Under the pieces are notes generated by a model. It worked only from the letters and a program-made list of their open reading frames with translations, ran no database searches and had not been told where the DNA came from. DNA of 64,000 nucleotides from Streptomyces chartreusis (GTDB lineage: Bacteria; Actinomycetota; Actinomycetes; Streptomycetales; Streptomycetaceae), in the NCBI RefSeq assembly GCF_008704715.1, contig NZ_CP023689.1, forward strand, positions 7,936,001-8,000,000, given 5' to 3'. Shown piece after piece: positions 35,726 through 42,979 of the stretch. A program made the translations under genes and the position numbers. Positions within the stretch are counted from its first letter, which is position 1. Each line of letters starts with the position of its first letter.

Positions 35726-36251
35726 CTACTCACCGTCCCGGCTGGTCTCCCGCTGCTGAAGGTGCGCTTCGAGGGCTTCTTGGATTCCCAGGAGCATGCT
35801 TCGGTCGTGCTCCTCGGCGCGGGCCAGGATGTCCCACTGGTGTACGTCGCGCACCTGGCGCTCGATCGCGGTCTCCAGGCGGTCCCGCAGCGTTCCCGGG
35901 CGTAAGGGCCTCCACCTCGACCGCCTCATACGGGTTCAGGCCCTCCCGGAGGCACTCCTCCCGGAACCGCTTGAAGTTGCTGTCCCCGGTGTTGGCCTCG
36001 TGCGACACCAGGTGCCCGCCACGGACGTCGTTGGCGGTCACGGCGATCTGCCGGAAGTCCAGGTCGATGCCGTTGTTGCCGTACCGCTCGATCCGCTCCA
36101 CGACGGAACGAGGCACCCACCGCCCACTCGGGTCCCGGTCGCCGACGTTTCTCTGGGGCACCGCGAGCGTGTGATTGGAGTTTCCACAGCTCAGAAGCCG
36201 TCGGGATGAGCCTAACGGGTGCAACACCTGTGCTGCACGGATCCGCCTCAA
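35726..36251 (-). pseudogene. Remnant of a Toprim-domain protein, frameshifted
   Basis: The minus-strand sequence contains NVGDRDPSGRWVPRSVVERI, resembling the Toprim GDxDPSG motif of Spo11/topoisomerase VI A-like and related proteins. A coherent stretch follows (DLDFRQIAVTANDVRGGHLV). At about 35905 the frame breaks: one extra G in a CCCGGG tract separates EAVEVEALTPG from TLRDRLETAIERQVRDVHQW. The N-terminal half is absent. It is a fragment of a larger DNA-transacting protein, and the family assignment is tentative. Confidence 0.45.
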
Positions 36252-36380
36252 GATTCACTTCAAGGGCTTCCTGGCCAATAGGGAGGCACGTCTCGGCTGG
36301 GAGGTGTACGCATAGATCTCGGCGAGCTCGGCGATGTTGCCGGCTGCGGAGCAGAGTGACCGACGCTTGGGGGCGTGCAC

Positions 36381-37481
36381 ATGACGTTGCGACGGGGCCG
36401 GAAGGGCAACCTGGGACTCGAAGTCATGCCGTTGATCGAACTGGCGCTTCCGTCCCCCGACGGGCAACGGCTGCTGAGTGACCGGCATGCAGAGAGCATC
36501 TCAGCGATCAGCGACGCCCTTAGCGAATCCCTTGGCAACATCTCCAGGCTGCAAGGCTGGCAGACGCAGTACGCGTTTGAAGCGGTGGTGGTTGCCCTCG
36601 ATTCTGTTCGGCTGATCAAGACCGAGGACTCTGGGCTGTTCTACTTCGATGACGCAGACGGAGAACTTCAACCGCCGGACTACCGCATTGTCCTGAAGGA
36701 TGGCACTCAACTCCTGATCGAAGTCAAGAATGTGGCTCCCGGCGTCCTTGAGGCTAAGGTCCGTGCCAAAGATATGGCTGCTGCCCAGACTTATGCTAAG
36801 GCCACGGGCGGTCGACTGCTCTACGCACACTTGTGGAGCAGCATGGGTATGTGGACGCTTGTCGACCCATCCGTCTTCAACCTTGTCGGAAGTCAACAGC
36901 GACTACCCTTCGTCAACTCCATGAAGGCCAATGAAATGCAATCTCTTCTCGGCGATGGAATGCTTGCCTCTGAGCCACCCCTCACGTTCTCGGTGATGAT
37001 GGACCGGGAAAAGGAAAAGCTGGCGGGGGATGACCGGCGGGCGCTCACGATTGGCGGTGTGGAGTTGCTCAGCGCTGGGCGGGTCATCACCGACCCTGAT
37101 GAACAGAAGCTGGCATGGTTCCTGGTCTGGCACGGTGGCTGGGATGAGACCACGGAGACCCACGTTGACGATCAAGGTCGTGTTGAGAGAATCGACTTTA
37201 TTTACCGGCCAGAAACCGACGAAGACGGGGAACGCCAGATCGCCGAGCAGGGATTCGCGTTCTTCGGACCGCTCAGTAAGATGTATACTCTCCGGTTCCT
37301 GCAATCCATCACCACCGATGAAGGTGACATCCGCGCGTTACGTGAAGAGCCAGAGCCGGCCCTCCTCGCCCAGTTGATCCCTGAAGACTACTGGGCGAAG
37401 GAAGACCACGTTTTGCGAATCTGGCGGTTCCGTCAGATTCCAACGAAGGAAGATTTCGGAAGTTCACACGCCGAAAACTGA
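36381..37481 (+). CDS. PD-(D/E)xK nuclease-fold protein, possible defence gene
   Basis: 366 residues from ATG 36381 (a GTG at 36375 is also possible). The motif PDYRIVLKDGTQLLIEVKN gives Asp100, Glu114 and Lys116 of a PD-(D/E)xK site, with Glu67 (AFEAVV) upstream as the usual helix acid. The remaining 250 residues are soluble and unassigned. It is convergent with ptuB and lies in the lower-GC segment, so it probably arrived with the Septu genes. Whether it belongs to that system or is a separate restriction-like effector is open. Confidence 0.65.
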   Translation: MTLRRGRKGNLGLEVMPLIELALPSPDGQRLLSDRHAESISAISDALSESLGNISRLQGWQTQYAFEAVVVALDSVRLIKTEDSGLFYFDDADGELQPPDYRIVLKDGTQLLIEVKNVAPGVLEAKVRAKDMAAAQTYAKATGGRLLYAHLWSSMGMWTLVDPSVFNLVGSQQRLPFVNSMKANEMQSLLGDGMLASEPPLTFSVMMDREKEKLAGDDRRALTIGGVELLSAGRVITDPDEQKLAWFLVWHGGWDETTETHVDDQGRVERIDFIYRPETDEDGERQIAEQGFAFFGPLSKMYTLRFLQSITTDEGDIRALREEPEPALLAQLIPEDYWAKEDHVLRIWRFRQIPTKEDFGSSHAEN

Positions 37482-37491
37482 ATGCGAAATC

Positions 37492-37680
37492 TCACGCGCG
37501 TGCTGAATCTTGACGGTTGAGTTGGGCCATCATTTCGCGGTTCGCGGAGCATGCGGCAGCAAGGTCGTCATCGCGCTTCTGGAGTTTCAGTTCCAGGTCG
37601 ATCATATGCTGTTCGAGGGTGGTTATCCTGGCCTTTAGCCTCGATCGTTCATGAGGGTCCGTCAGAAAGCTGGCGGACCC
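37492..37680 (-). pseudogene. Relic coiled-coil C-terminus resembling DUF6262 (integrase-associated)
   Basis: The minus-strand open frame reads SAFLTDPHERSRLKARITTL, continues EQHMIDLELKLQKRDDDLAA and ends CSANREMMAQLNRQDSARA before a stop. The HTH end followed by a coiled coil resembles DUF6262 proteins, which sit beside tyrosine recombinases in actinobacteria. No start codon remains and no recombinase is present, so it is a remnant. It overlaps the hairpin at 37636-37699. Confidence 0.35.
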
Positions 37681-37704
37681 TCATGAACGATCGAGGCTAG
37701 TTTT
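37636..37704 (+). terminator. Long perfect-stem hairpin between convergent cargo genes
   Basis: Arms 37636-37665 and 37670-37699 are 30 bp each, pairing at 29 positions plus one G:T, with an AAAG loop. On the + strand it is followed by GTTTT. The outer three bases of the right arm are the ptuB stop codon (TAG on the minus strand). It probably terminates the + strand nuclease transcript. On the minus strand no U-tract follows. The length is unusual for a simple terminator. Confidence 0.6.
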
Positions 37705-38425
37705 GTAGGGCAAGTCTCACGAACTTGCGCCAACAGTGCGGAGAATCTTTCCTCAGTTGCAGAAATTTTTCCTCTGTCGCACCTTCTCGCAGCGCGAACC
37801 ATCCTGATACGCCATACTCATCTTCTCTGACTTCGCGTGCCAGACTTGCAAAAAGGGCTGAGGAGTCACTGGATTCAAGTATCCGGTCGATAGCTTCGTA
37901 GTAGCGGCGAATAACGCGTTTCCGCCCTTCAGTGACAGACTCGAAATTTATACAGGAGAGAACGTCTAACGTTGCCTCCCCCATAGAGTCGAAGTCATCA
38001 TCGAGGAACCGTGGAGCCAAGTATCCTGTAGCCGTGTCCAAGATTAGATGATCCCATGGATCAACTCGGGTCGGATCGATAATAAGTGGCGCACCTGTTG
38101 AATCAAGCGGGAATCGTTTACCCTTCCGCCTGTTGCACTCTGGGCACACCCAGATGAAGTTCGCCCACTTGAATGCCTTTGTGAAGTCGATGCCGATTGG
38201 AATGAAATGATCAACATCGGCTGAACGTGAGTCGCAACAGTAGAGGCATCTTTGACGGATGCCTACAGCGCTTTTCAGTGCGTCGACTACAACCTTACTC
38301 TTCACCGACCTTCGGTACTTATTCCACTCCTCCCTAGCTTTTTCTTGAGAGGTTGCTAGTCTCTGACGCTTGTAGAGTTCTTGGCGCGCTTGGAGAGGGA
38401 TTTCCCCTCTCGCGATCCTCCGCAA
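37697..38425 (-). CDS. ptuB: Septu-like PtuB HNH endonuclease
   Basis: 242 residues from TTG 38425, with AGGGGGG just upstream. The HNH/zinc module is at residues 60-106: Cys60 and Cys63 (CLYC), VDHF with catalytic His73, then Cys94 and Cys97 (CPEC) followed by NRRKGKRFP. It lies 13 bp after the PtuA-like ATPase stop on the same strand. An ABC-ATPase followed by an HNH nuclease in one operon is the definition of the Septu anti-phage system, where the ATPase controls the nuclease. The C-terminal half is helical and unassigned. Confidence 0.8.
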   Translation of the reverse strand: MRRIARGEIPLQARQELYKRQRLATSQEKAREEWNKYRRSVKSKVVVDALKSAVGIRQRCLYCCDSRSADVDHFIPIGIDFTKAFKWANFIWVCPECNRRKGKRFPLDSTGAPLIIDPTRVDPWDHLILDTATGYLAPRFLDDDFDSMGEATLDVLSCINFESVTEGRKRVIRRYYEAIDRILESSDSSALFASLAREVREDEYGVSGWFALREGATEEKFLQLRKDSPHCWRKFVRLALQN

Positions 38426-38438
38426 TTTCCCCCCCTGG

Positions 38439-39713
38439 TTAATCGGCGAAGAGTGAGAGCTGATCCAGCTCTTTCTCCTCGTTCTTGCTGAGCTTTCCAG
38501 AGAGCTGCTTGGCGCGAAGGCGAGAGTGTTGTCGGTTTGCCATCACTGCCCTTGGAGACCTGGTATGGGGCATGCCGAACGCTGGTGAAATAAGGATCTG
38601 GTCGGGCTTTCCTGCGATGACTCGGTTGAAGTCGTTTTCGTCGAGTCGGAAAGGGATCTCGCCTGATCCAGGCTGAGCCATGTGGTAAATGCGGCCGCGA
38701 TCTGCGGCCTGGCAGACCAGTGGGCTGTGGGTAGTGACGATGAACTGAACCAGCGGGAAATGCTTTTTCAGCCAGAACCCGATTTCCCTCTGCCAGGCTG
38801 GGTGAAGATGCGAGTCGACTTCGTCGATAACTACAACGCCGGGACGGTTTACATAAGAAGACCCGTCTTCGCTCTTCGCTGTTAGGTCCGCGGCTCCATA
38901 CACATCTACCATGTGCCGGAAGATGTCGATGAGCATCGCCAGAGCTGACCTGTAGCCTTCGCTCATGTCGGACAGGGGCATGTCCCGTCCAGCTGAGTCG
39001 GTCAACCAAATACCCTCGGAGTTGACGCCTCGCACGGAAACCCCTTGGCGCAAGAAGTCATCGTTTAGGATCTCAAGTAGGCTATCGAGGGCAATCTTTT
39101 CTGACTCTTGCTGTTCAAGTTTCTTGTAGTTGAGCTGCTTCACCCACTGCTCGCACTCGCCGAGCGTCGCGTCTTCCTTGAATAGAGTCGCAAACCTTGG
39201 AACGCGGCCAGGGATCACCATAAGTCGCTGGGCATCGGGAGAACTTCCGTATAGGCGCCGAAACGGACCGTACCCTAGCGAAAACCATCCGGGAGTTCCG
39301 ACCGACCATGGTCCGTTGAACGCTCCTTTTTTCTTGTTTCGGTAGATGTCGGCAGAGGAAATGGCCCAAGAGCCACTCTCCCGCTTGAATTCGATCTCTG
39401 CCCAGAAGGTGTTCTGGACGCGAAACCCTCCCTTGGCTGTCCGATCGAATTCGTGGTGCGGTTTTACTTCGACTGAAATTGAGCCAGTATCTTGCCCTTC
39501 CGTAACCCATCCGCGCAGGTCGGGAATTAGAACGCGAGAATCGTCAGGCCCAAGAAGGGCCATGCAGAGAGATTTTAGAAAGGCGGTCTTTCCTGAACCG
39601 TTATCGCCGGTTATTACAGCCCAACCCGCATGCTTCCCATCGTTTCCTGAAAAGTCTAGTTCCGCATCCGTAAACCCCTTGATATTCCTCAGGGCCACTC
39701 GCTCTACATACAT
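38439..39713 (-). CDS. ptuA: Septu-like PtuA ABC/SMC-type ATPase
   Basis: 424 residues from ATG 39713, with AGGGGG upstream. Walker A GDNGSGKT is at residues 36-43, the ABC signature region is LSDMSEGYRSALAML, Walker B is GVVVIDEVDSHLHP, and the H-loop is TTHSPLV. There is no long coiled coil, as in PtuA/OLD-like AAA ATPases. It is predicted to form a complex with the HNH protein encoded just downstream and to release or direct its cleavage on phage infection. The longer frame to 39791 lacks an RBS. Codon use is less GC-biased than the host genes. Confidence 0.82.
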   Translation of the reverse strand: MYVERVALRNIKGFTDAELDFSGNDGKHAGWAVITGDNGSGKTAFLKSLCMALLGPDDSRVLIPDLRGWVTEGQDTGSISVEVKPHHEFDRTAKGGFRVQNTFWAEIEFKRESGSWAISSADIYRNKKKGAFNGPWSVGTPGWFSLGYGPFRRLYGSSPDAQRLMVIPGRVPRFATLFKEDATLGECEQWVKQLNYKKLEQQESEKIALDSLLEILNDDFLRQGVSVRGVNSEGIWLTDSAGRDMPLSDMSEGYRSALAMLIDIFRHMVDVYGAADLTAKSEDGSSYVNRPGVVVIDEVDSHLHPAWQREIGFWLKKHFPLVQFIVTTHSPLVCQAADRGRIYHMAQPGSGEIPFRLDENDFNRVIAGKPDQILISPAFGMPHTRSPRAVMANRQHSRLRAKQLSGKLSKNEEKELDQLSLFAD

Positions 39714-40085
39714 GCCGCCCCCTGGAGAATGGCTAGGTAAGATCGGTACGTACCCATGCCGATAGCATAGATGCGACCTGCGTGTACGCACTGCCCAAAC
39801 TGCGTGTCTCTCTGCAAGGTGGGCGACGCGTGGCTCATGGCCGCGAAGGCGGCACGTTCAAGGCGTGCGCGTGAGTGTCGGCCTGCCCGCCTTGTTGGTT
39901 CCTGTGCCACCCTGCCTCCCTTTCGCCTCCACTCTGTGCGCGTATCACCACTCCCTGCCCATTGCGATCGTCTGAAATGCGCAGACCCAGTCCGGAGCCC
40001 TCCAATTGGCGGGCACGGTACTTGACTCTGCCTCTCACCGGCGGAGCTTTCCCGAGAAGCGGCTGGAACGGGCTGTGCTGGGTAC
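39714..40085. other. Intergenic region between ptuA and tnsA (divergent promoters)
   Basis: About 370 bp that must contain promoters for the leftward defence operon and the rightward transposition operon. A frame with CTHCPNCVSLC exists at 39771 but lacks an RBS and looks accidental. I see no clear repeat or operator. Confidence 0.4.
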
Positions 40086-40928
40086 ATGGAGGCTTCGGTC
40101 TGCACACCGGCCGTCGAGGTGGGATCGGTGTGGTCGCATAGTTGTACCTTGGACGATCTCCTCTCGTCGTACGTCCTTGATCCCGTGGCAGGCGCGTCTC
40201 TGGAGTCGGGGCCGGGGTGGACACGTCGGTGGAAGACGGTGTGGCGAGCGTCCCGGGCGGAGGTGGTCTGCCCGGTCCAGGACTTGGCCGTTTTCCCGAC
40301 GTTTGCCTCGGTGCCGGTTCGCGGCTTCACATGGCGGGCTCGTCAGCGTCATCGGCCGGGACTTGCGTACATGGTGACCACGGGCCGGATGCACGGTTTC
40401 GAGAGCCTGGCTGAGCGTCGCCTGCTGTTGGCCCTGGACTTTCTGGACAGCGCCGAGGAGGTGCTGTCTCAGCAGTTCAAGCTGAAGTTCACCACTGTCG
40501 ACGGTTCCGAGGACCACACTCCGGATTTCCTCGTCCTGCTGCCCGGGACGGCGGTGCTGGTCGACGTCCGGCCCGGCCATCTGATCAAGGACAGGGATCT
40601 GGTGAAGTTCGCTGCGGCCGAGCGGGCGGCTGCAGTGGCGGGATGGCGCTACCTGGTGGTGACCGGCTGGCGCCGTCACGTGGCCACCGGACTGGATGTG
40701 TTGTCGGCCCGGCGGCGGCCGATGGCCGACCGTCTTGGGCTGCACGGTGAACTGCTGGGTCTGGTTGCCGAACGTCCGCGACGGTTCGGCGAGCTGGTGG
40801 AGGCGACGTCGCTGACGGCGGTCGCCCGTGCACACGCTCTTCATCTGCTTTGGCGCCGGCAGCTGGCGGTGGATCTTGCCCAGCCGCTGGGTGATGCCGC
40901 GTGGGTCTATCCGGTGGGGAGGCCGTGA
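40086..40928 (+). CDS. tnsA: TnsA-like transposon endonuclease subunit
   Basis: 280 residues from ATG 40086. A PD-(D/E)xK core is visible: ESLAERRLLLALDFL (Glu110), HTPDFLVLLPGTAVLVDVRP (Asp147; Asp160 and Arg162 in place of the usual E-x-K, a variant I recall from actinobacterial TnsA-like proteins). It would cut the 5' ends during cut-and-paste transposition, while TnsB cuts the 3' ends. The C-terminal region (residues about 190-280) would contact TnsC. The stop overlaps the tnsB start (TGATG). This is the first gene of the four-gene module and is intact. Confidence 0.78.
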   Translation: MEASVCTPAVEVGSVWSHSCTLDDLLSSYVLDPVAGASLESGPGWTRRWKTVWRASRAEVVCPVQDLAVFPTFASVPVRGFTWRARQRHRPGLAYMVTTGRMHGFESLAERRLLLALDFLDSAEEVLSQQFKLKFTTVDGSEDHTPDFLVLLPGTAVLVDVRPGHLIKDRDLVKFAAAERAAAVAGWRYLVVTGWRRHVATGLDVLSARRRPMADRLGLHGELLGLVAERPRRFGELVEATSLTAVARAHALHLLWRRQLAVDLAQPLGDAAWVYPVGRP

Positions 40929-42343
40929 TGGGTGGGGAGCGCCAGCCGCAGCGGGTCGAGGACCTGTACGGCCATGACCTGACGCGGGCTCAGATCCGGG
41001 CGGCGCATCTGCTGGAGGCGCAGACCGGTTATCGCAGCGGGAGCCGCTATTGGGCCCTGCCGGGAGAGTCGAGGCCCGAGTACGACCTGGAGCGCACCAC
41101 GCTGACCGAGCGGCGCCGGGCGAAGGCGGCCGAGCTGAAGGCGCTGGACCGGAGGGAGGCCAAACAGCTGGGGCTGGAGTGGATCAGCCAGCGCACGCTG
41201 GAGCGGATGGCCGCCCAGTACACCGAGCACGGGCTGACGGGGTTGGCGGACGGGCGGTGGACACCGCCGCTGCGGGGCAGACGGACGGTCACCGATCAGG
41301 TTACCGAAGCGATCCGGGCCGTCCATGCCGAGTGCGAGCACCGCTCCAGGGTGAGCATGAAGACCAAGGAGCGGTTGATCCACCAGTACGTGCGCGAGAA
41401 GTTCGGCCCGGCGGCGGAGGAGAAGATCCCGCACTACACGACGCTCGCGAAGATCTGGAAGGAGTGGTTCGGTTCGCAGGGCGCCCGCCAGCGCTATGTC
41501 CGGTCGGCCGCGGCAGTGGAGACGGGCAAGGCGAAGGTCGTGGTCACCCGGCCGGGGCAGGTGGTCGCGCTGGACACCACGCCGCTGCCGGTGAAGGTCC
41601 TCGACGACGTGTTCGGCGCCCCTGTCACCGTCCATCTGACGCTGGCTCTCGATTCCTACTCGCATTCGCTGGTCGCCTTCCGGCTCACGCCGGTGTCGGA
41701 GTCGTCGGTGGAGCTGGCGATGCTGCTGCGGGATGTGCTGCTGCCGCTGCCCATGCGCGCGGACTGGGGTGAGGAGATGGAATGGTCTTACCCCGGGGTG
41801 CCGGGCGCGCTGGTGGCGGAGTTCGCCGGGCATCCGGTGGCGGGGCTGCGGTTCTTCGCGCCGGAGACGGTGACGGCCGATCACGGGAGTGTCTACAAGA
41901 ACCATCACGTCGTTGCTGTCGCCCGTCGGCTGGGGATCGATCTGCTGCCGGCTCGCGCGATGCGTCCCACAGACAAGGCTGCCTGCGAGCGCGCGTTCGC
42001 AGGAATCCAGTCGCTGCTGCTGGAGTTGTTGCTCGGCTACCGCGGTGTCGATGTTGCCGACCGCGGCGCCGATCCGGAGGGCGATGCGGTTTGGACGCTG
42101 TCGCAGATGGAGCACCTGCTGGCGACCTGGATCGTCTCGGTGTGGCAAAACCGCAGGCTGGAGCAGTGTGCGGCGGCGTGGGACCCGGGTGGGCGGCACA
42201 GCCCGAACACGCTGTTCGCCGCTGCCGCGGCCCGCGACGGGATCAGTCTGGAGATGCCGGAGCCGGAGTTGTACTACGAGCTGCTGCCCGCCCACTTCGT
42301 GAAGATCGACGCCCGGCGCGGGGTGAAGATCGGCGGACTTTGA
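40928..42343 (+). CDS. tnsB: TnsB-like DDE transposase, N-terminal and catalytic part (truncated by in-frame TGA)
   Basis: 471 residues. A helix-turn-helix region lies near residues 86-106 (ISQRTLERMAAQYTEHGLTG), then a retroviral-integrase (rve) core with the DDE triad Asp216 (VALDTTPL), Asp318 (TADHGSVY) and Glu354 (ACERAFAGI). The frame ends at TGA 42341-42343 in KIGGL-stop-YGGADP, exactly where the Mu-transposase-type beta-barrel should begin. Coding sequence continues in the same frame beyond the stop, so this is a nonsense mutation (CGA to TGA is the simplest) and not a natural end. It is normally the transposase that binds the ends and joins the 3' strands. Confidence 0.8.
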   Translation: MGGERQPQRVEDLYGHDLTRAQIRAAHLLEAQTGYRSGSRYWALPGESRPEYDLERTTLTERRRAKAAELKALDRREAKQLGLEWISQRTLERMAAQYTEHGLTGLADGRWTPPLRGRRTVTDQVTEAIRAVHAECEHRSRVSMKTKERLIHQYVREKFGPAAEEKIPHYTTLAKIWKEWFGSQGARQRYVRSAAAVETGKAKVVVTRPGQVVALDTTPLPVKVLDDVFGAPVTVHLTLALDSYSHSLVAFRLTPVSESSVELAMLLRDVLLPLPMRADWGEEMEWSYPGVPGALVAEFAGHPVAGLRFFAPETVTADHGSVYKNHHVVAVARRLGIDLLPARAMRPTDKAACERAFAGIQSLLLELLLGYRGVDVADRGADPEGDAVWTLSQMEHLLATWIVSVWQNRRLEQCAAAWDPGGRHSPNTLFAAAAARDGISLEMPEPELYYELLPAHFVKIDARRGVKIGGL

Positions 42344-42979
42344 TACGGCGGCGCCGACCCGGTGCTCGATCCCTGTCGCGACAGGCGCTCCGGGCGCAGT
42401 GGGCGCCACGCGGGCAAGTGGGCGGTCCACCGCGATCCGCGCGACTGCCGTCAGGTCTTCTTCGAAGATCCCGCTCGGCGGGGCTGCTGGCACGCCCTGG
42501 ACTGGAACGGCCTGCCGCCTGGAGGTGACGTTCCGGCCTTCTCCGATGCGCGGGTGGGTGAACTCCTCACCCAGGCCGCCTGCGCCGGTCTAAGGCCGCT
42601 CGATGACCGGGAACTGCTGCCGGTGCTGCTGAAACTGCTAGCCACGCGGACTCCGGTGAACCAGTGGCCGACCCAGATGACGACAGCGCAGAAGGCCGAG
42701 CGGGCCCGCGAACTGGCCAGGGCACGGTCGGCCGCAGCCGACCGGCCACCCGCCACAGTCACTGCCCTTCCCGACCCGGCCCGGCCGTCCGAGCTGGCCA
42801 TCTCCATCCGCAGGGCCGTCACCGCCGACCGGCAGTAGCGCCGTCAGGCGGCGCTGGCCTTCAGGCCGCCGACTCCGCCAGCCCTGCTGGGCGAGGCACT
42901 GCGGGAACGCAGCTTCTTCCGATTGCCCGGCGACCAGGACGACGACCAGCCGGACGAGCAGGGCCCGGAGCCAGCATGA
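42344..42979 (+). pseudogene. tnsB: TnsB C-terminal remainder, split by a second in-frame stop
   Basis: In the same frame as the upstream part. It encodes the Mu-transposase C-terminal barrel (GKWAVHRDPRDCRQVFFEDP, then WHALDW and PAFSDARV), then a helical tail, to TAG 42836-42838. Beyond the TAG the frame is still open for 46 codons (including LLGEALRERSFFRLPGDQDD) and ends at TGA 42977-42979, which overlaps the tnsC start as ATGA. The ancestral gene therefore ran 40928-42979 (683 codons plus stop). The acidic C-terminal tail resembles the TnsC-binding hook of other TnsB proteins. Confidence 0.75.

Noticed and set aside
39771..40025. Small frame with CTHCPNCVSLC resembling a zinc knuckle
   Set aside because: No RBS, no conserved continuation, and it lies in the divergent promoter region of ptuA and tnsA.
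42362..42838. A separate small gene between tnsB and tnsC
   Set aside because: It is in the same frame as tnsB across a stop and encodes the expected C-terminal barrel, so it is the continuation of tnsB.
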